A stretch of DNA of 64,000 nucleotides, taken from the NCBI GenBank assembly GCA_947631625.1, contig CANRMA010000003.1, positions 62,001 to 126,000 of the forward strand, read 5' to 3'. The position numbers were made by a program, and so were the translations under genes. The notes under the pieces are model-generated. The model was not told the DNA's origin. It worked only from the letters and a program-made list of their open reading frames with translations, and did not search any database. The DNA is from an uncultured Lachnospiraceae bacterium. Lineage in GTDB: Bacteria; Bacillota; Clostridia; Lachnospirales; Lachnospiraceae. Each line of letters opens with the position of its first letter. The first letter of the stretch is position 1. This document shows positions 60,421-64,000 of the stretch, piece by piece.

Positions 60421-60588
60421 ACCGTTCTCTTCCTTTCTCATGCCTAATACATTATCCCCATTATTTTCAGTCACCGGAATAATAAAATGACCGGAAATTT
60501 TGATTAATATAACTGATATGCCCCACTATCCTAATCCCTCAAAGAATCATGAGTCAATTAAACAAAATCCATATAGATATCCATTTAA

Positions 60589-60622
60589 TGATAGCTGCCC
60601 TGCCAAAGCAGAACAGCTATCA
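60589..60622 (-). other. Intercistronic hairpin between binding protein and permease genes
   Basis: TGATAGCTG and CAGCTATCA pair around TTCTGCTTTGGCAGGG (itself able to pair). No T run follows. Such hairpins often protect the upstream binding-protein mRNA and give it higher expression than the permeases. Confidence 0.55.
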
Positions 60623-60651
60623 GATTAACAACTATTCTTTTTCAGCCAAAA

Positions 60652-62337
60652 TTATTCTGCTGAGTTAAGTTCTTCTAAGATCGTATCGATGGTGCTGCCA
60701 ACTGTAGATACATATGTCTCCATAGCCGCATCAACGTCGCCGCCCTTTGTAACTACATCTGTAATGCATGCAAGCTGTGCATCATAAATGTTACCTGTTT
60801 CATTTGTATATGTCTCAGATGTAGGTGAAGCAGGAGCGTCTACACAGTTCTCTGTGAAGAACTTGTTACCTTCTGAAGCAAGTTCGCTTGTATCTTCAAA
60901 GCCGTTTGTTAAAGGACAGATAACAAGCGCGGGATCGATAAGGTTCTTCTTCCAAAGTGTGTTGGAATCGTTCGGTGAAGGTTTTAAGTGGAACTCACCG
61001 TCAGCATACTCGTAAGATTTCTCGTTCTCTGTACCGGGGTTGGTTACGAAAGATTCAGCCTTGGTTGACCAGTGAACATCTTCTGCGCCATAGGTCCAAA
61101 GTGTCTGAACTTTGTCGCCGTCCATCATTGTCTCGATAAGAGTATCGAATACAGCCTGCTCACGAGCGTCGTCTCCGTCGCCGTCATCAATGATAACCCA
61201 AACAGGAGCTTCTCTGTTGAGGTAACCGCCCCAAGAGTCTTTGATCTCCTGGATAGGAGCCAGTTCAACAAGGTCAGCGTCAACTTCGTTCTTGATAAGG
61301 TTATCTGTAAGTGTCTGATACCATGTACCTGCCCAGTATGCAAAAGCGCCTGCTGCGCCGGTCTGGTCATTTGAGAACCATTTCTCACGAGCGATCTTGG
61401 TAGAAGCCGTAAGTGATTCAGGATCGATAGCGCCGTCTTTGTATGCCTGCTGTAATCTGAGGAGCGCTTCCTTGGTAGCATCTGACTGGAAGCCGTCTAC
61501 CCATGTACCGCTCTCATCCTGGTAGATTGCCGGGAAAGCATCCTGCCAGAATTCAGGCAGATAGTTGATCCAGGGAGCTTCATTTCCCATAAAGCCTGCT
61601 GCGATAACACCATAGGTATCACCTGTGGTTCCGTTACCGTCAGGATCTTCATTGTGGAATTTAAGAAGCATATCATAGTAATCGTCATATGTCTTGATGT
61701 CTTCTGCTTTAAGTCCTACAGCATCAAGCCATGCCTGCTTAACATAAGTTACGCAGCCGTTACCATAACCATAAGCAAAACCGTAAAGTCTGCCCTGGCT
61801 GTCCTTCAAGTTCTCATTTACTGAAGGAAGAGCCATTCTCTCCTGGAAATCCGCATTGTCATATGCGCTTCCCATATCCCAGAGGAGTCCTGTAGGCGCA
61901 TACTGTTTGAACATAGCTGCGGGCATGATCATCGCATCCGGATAATCGCCGCCTGCGAAAAGACGACCAACTGCGTCAATGTAACCTGAGTGGTCTAACT
62001 GCTGGATAACCAGATCGACCGGATGACCCAATGACTCAGCTACAGCGTCTTCCCACTGAGCTTCAAATTCAGGCTGGCCATTGTCAAGTGTTGCAGTTAA
62101 AGTACCGTCTACTACTATGTTAAGGGTATCCAACTGATAATCGCTTGCAGCAGCTTCGCCCTCGCCTTCTGCCGCCGTATCGCCTGCTGCATCAGTTGAT
62201 GCTGATGAATCCGCAGGTGCGTCTGTTGATGTGTTGCTGTCATCGGCTGCAGGTGCTTCTGAGTCACCGCCGCCGCATCCTACTAATGCAGCTACCATAG
62301 AAGCTGACAAAAGTAAGGAAACTAATTTCTTTTTCAT
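60652..62337 (-). CDS. Oligosaccharide-binding lipoprotein of the ABC importer (LplA/YtcQ type)
   Basis: 561 aa. Signal peptide with lipobox MVAALVGCGGG, then an Asp/Ser/Ala-rich linker. Body: LNIVVDGTLTATLDNGQPEF, FAGGDYPDAMIMPAAMFKQY, GYGNGCVTYVKQAWLDAVGL, YDDYYDMLLKFHNEDPDGNG and WSTKAESFVTNPGTENEK. The size and pattern fit YtcQ/LplA proteins that bind pectin-derived oligosaccharides. ATG at 62337 behind AAGGAGG. First gene of the importer operon; promoter 62399-62427 and a palindrome 62371-62390 lie upstream. Confidence 0.92.
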   Translation of the reverse strand: MKKKLVSLLLSASMVAALVGCGGGDSEAPAADDSNTSTDAPADSSASTDAAGDTAAEGEGEAAASDYQLDTLNIVVDGTLTATLDNGQPEFEAQWEDAVAESLGHPVDLVIQQLDHSGYIDAVGRLFAGGDYPDAMIMPAAMFKQYAPTGLLWDMGSAYDNADFQERMALPSVNENLKDSQGRLYGFAYGYGNGCVTYVKQAWLDAVGLKAEDIKTYDDYYDMLLKFHNEDPDGNGTTGDTYGVIAAGFMGNEAPWINYLPEFWQDAFPAIYQDESGTWVDGFQSDATKEALLRLQQAYKDGAIDPESLTASTKIAREKWFSNDQTGAAGAFAYWAGTWYQTLTDNLIKNEVDADLVELAPIQEIKDSWGGYLNREAPVWVIIDDGDGDDAREQAVFDTLIETMMDGDKVQTLWTYGAEDVHWSTKAESFVTNPGTENEKSYEYADGEFHLKPSPNDSNTLWKKNLIDPALVICPLTNGFEDTSELASEGNKFFTENCVDAPASPTSETYTNETGNIYDAQLACITDVVTKGGDVDAAMETYVSTVGSTIDTILEELNSAE

Positions 62338-62370
62338 ATTAACCTCCTTATAAAATAAAATAGATTTCCA

Positions 62371-62427
62371 GATGTATATATCTATACATCATAAATACAT
62401 TATATAGCCATGACTATATTTAGTCAA
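62371..62427 (-). promoter_or_regulatory. Promoter and palindromic operator of the pectin importer operon
   Basis: TTGACT (62427-62422), 17-bp spacer, TATAAT (62404-62399) on the minus strand. At the start of the transcript lies GATGTATATATCTATACATC (62371-62390), a near-perfect 20-bp dyad, suited to a repressor. The spacer also has an imperfect dyad ATAGTCATGGCTAT. Confidence 0.7.
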
Positions 62428-62610
62428 GAGGTACAAAATTTTTATTTTTTTATAAAAATCTTATGATAAATTGTCTACAATATGCCTAAAATATTCGGTT
62501 TTTTTTATACATATTTATATTTTGACACATCCGTTCATTATATTAAAATTTGCCGCCATATAATTTTTTACATAATTTAATTTAACCAAAAATCCGTAAT
62601 TGTGATATTA

Positions 62611-62616
62611 TATAAT
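62611..62616 (+). promoter_or_regulatory. Probable -10 of the serine hydrolase gene
   Basis: TATAAT at 62611-62616, about 78 bases before the start codon, in an AT-rich stretch. No clear -35 at 17 bp. Confidence 0.35.
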
Positions 62617-62693
62617 ATGATAGAGCATCAATGCATGCAAACCGCCAGGTAATAGATAATAGGTAATAGTTAATTGCGAAAGGAGAAACCGAT

Positions 62694-64000
62694 ATGCTGA
62701 CATTTGAAAAAGCGCTTCCCGAAGAAACAGGTATACCGATTGACTGTATCAGTCATTTTGTAGACAGGCTGTACAAACGCGGGATTCCCATGCACAGCCT
62801 TCTTTTAATGCATAAAGACAAGCTTATTTTTGAAGGATATTATAAACCCTGCAGCGAAGCCTCCCTTCACCGTATGTTTTCAATAAGTAAAAGTTTCACC
62901 TCGATAGCGATAGGTCTGCTCGTTGATGAGGGGAAAATAAATTTGGACGATCCTATAATAAAATATTTTCCGGAAAAGCTTCCCGAGAAGGTACATCCCT
63001 GGATAGCTTCGATGACGATAAGAAACATGCTCATGATGCGCACCTGCCATGCATCCACCACCTATAAACTGAATATGCAGTCCGACTGGGTGGAAAGCTT
63101 TTTTACCACTCCTCCGACGCATCCCGCCGGAACCGTCTTTCATTATGATACGTCTTCGGCTCACACGCTCTGCGCTCTTGTGGAAAAACTCACAGGTATG
63201 GACATGCTTTCTTATATTAAGAAAAAACTAAGCATACTCGGACTTTCACAAGACTCATATATGTTAAAAGATCCTTTCGGGGTATCGATAGGCGGTTCAG
63301 GACTTGTCGCGCATTCAAGCGACCTTTTGAGATTCGGATATTTCATCGCTCACAGAGGAATGGTTGAAGGAAAGCAGTTGATTTCACCCGAATATATCGA
63401 CATGGCAGTATCGAAACTCACCGAAACCACCGTCACCGCTCCCAATATAAGCGAAGCGCAAGGCTACGGTCTCCAGTTCTGGCGCGGCGAAAAAAACGGA
63501 TACACCTGCTACGGAATGGGCGGGCAGCTCATCATATTTCTGCCTGATTATGAGCTGATATGCGTTACCACAGCCGATACACAGGGCATAGGCGGCGGCA
63601 ACCAACAGATATACGACGCCCTTTATGAAGAGATACTTCCATATATAAATACAACGCCGCTTACCCTGACCGATGAATTGACTGACCGACTCAGTAAACG
63701 TTTGCAGGAATTACAGTCTTCGCTGCAGATAGAACCGTTGGCCACCGCTCCCATACCTGCAGACGCTGCCCGCATAAACGGCAAAACTTTCAAGGTCCTT
63801 ACTAAAAACAGCGATTTTGAAAGTTTCTGCCTTAATTATGACACGAGTGTCATAAATTTCTCCGAAGACGGCCGCGTCGCAGATAATGAAAATAATATAA
63901 ATAATACAAAACCGTCGGGAACACTCTCTTTTATATATAAGGGAGAAAACTACAGCGTATATTTCGGAACAGGCTGTATGAAAACAGGCAAGTTCCCCAT
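62694..64000 (+). CDS. Serine hydrolase of the beta-lactamase class C / PBP4-like family (cut by window end)
   Basis: About 435 codons present. MFSISKSFTSIAIGLL holds the SxxK (SISK) nucleophile, FHYDTSSAHTLCALVEKLTG the second box (YDT in place of YxN), and YTCYGMGGQLIIFLPDYELI the C-terminal region that usually has the HxG/KTG box; here it reads GMGGQ. No signal peptide, so probably cytoplasmic, unlike beta-lactamases. Esterase or peptidase action on pectin-linked or peptide substrates is possible. ATG at 62694 behind AAAGGAG. Divergent from the pectin importer operon. The 3' end lies outside the window. Confidence 0.85.
   Translation, partial: MLTFEKALPEETGIPIDCISHFVDRLYKRGIPMHSLLLMHKDKLIFEGYYKPCSEASLHRMFSISKSFTSIAIGLLVDEGKINLDDPIIKYFPEKLPEKVHPWIASMTIRNMLMMRTCHASTTYKLNMQSDWVESFFTTPPTHPAGTVFHYDTSSAHTLCALVEKLTGMDMLSYIKKKLSILGLSQDSYMLKDPFGVSIGGSGLVAHSSDLLRFGYFIAHRGMVEGKQLISPEYIDMAVSKLTETTVTAPNISEAQGYGLQFWRGEKNGYTCYGMGGQLIIFLPDYELICVTTADTQGIGGGNQQIYDALYEEILPYINTTPLTLTDELTDRLSKRLQELQSSLQIEPLATAPIPADAARINGKTFKVLTKNSDFESFCLNYDTSVINFSEDGRVADNENNINNTKPSGTLSFIYKGENYSVYFGTGCMKTGKFP

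Overview
The window looks like chromosomal DNA of an anaerobic, motile, low-to-medium GC Gram-positive of the Lachnospiraceae type (Butyrivibrio/Roseburia-like). This is inferred from a flagellin, a WalKR-like two-component system, GerMN and ComEA lipoproteins, LplABC-type sugar uptake, DUF1294, DUF1653 and DUF5721 proteins, strong sigma-A promoters and AGGAGG ribosome binding sites. No rRNA is present to fix the genus. Most genes lie on the minus strand.

Layout. 1-833: start of a flagellin with a ten-base G run just before its start codon. 1-5.8 kb: tcdA, cysK, a MalY/PatB C-S lyase and a Cys/Met transsulfuration-type enzyme; two of the promoters share a 26-bp box. 6.2-7.2 kb: relic island (HNH protein, tyrosine recombinase tail) at the 3' end of tRNA-Gly(GCC). 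7.4-9.3 kb: surface GH3 hexosaminidase. 9.3-10.6 kb: gene-free, with a strong promoter, a hairpin and a 31-bp repeat array. 10.6-17.4 kb: LUD protein, then hom, a phosphoglycerate-mutase-like probable homoserine kinase and lysC, a polysaccharide deacetylase and glyA. 17.7-24.7 kb: PAP2, GT2, 5'-nucleotidase, DUF1653, a small membrane protein with two LexA-type SOS boxes, a dead UvrD-like helicase, a Fic protein and a C26 amidotransferase. 24.7-32.2 kb: holA, comEC, GerMN lipoprotein, histidine kinase, response regulator and comEA in one orientation. 32.3-43.8 kb: DMT transporter, orphan binding lipoprotein, argD-argB-argJ-GNAT, YfhO, Fic, argG. 43.9-47.3 kb: DUF1294, an MntA/HepT toxin-antitoxin pair, DegV, DUF5721. 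47.3-50.4 kb: ECF sigma factor operon with anti-sigma, membrane and beta-solenoid proteins. 50.9-62.3 kb: pectin (rhamnogalacturonan side-chain) locus: GH105, MATE, an ankyrin-GH43 fusion, GH43, acetylesterase and a three-gene ABC importer. 62.7 kb to end: beta-lactamase-like serine hydrolase, cut by the window edge.

The least expected feature is a dispersed family of non-coding elements. Four copies of about 141 bp (1878, 35766, 44221, 46583) and two of about 203 bp (50498, 57643) have unrelated cores but the same imperfect inverted ends, close to GGTAATTGCGAAAC. Each core is a long palindrome. One copy is flanked by a 14-bp direct repeat, and a one-armed relic seems to supply part of the hom promoter. 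Two opposite copies bracket the toxin-antitoxin pair; another supplies the last base of the argB stop codon.

The genome also carries many short-period tandem repeats. Some have grown out of the 3' end and stop codon of a gene (4306-4497, 53694-53775). Others lie inside coding sequence and encode low-complexity segments (GH3, the binding lipoprotein, the ECF operon membrane protein).
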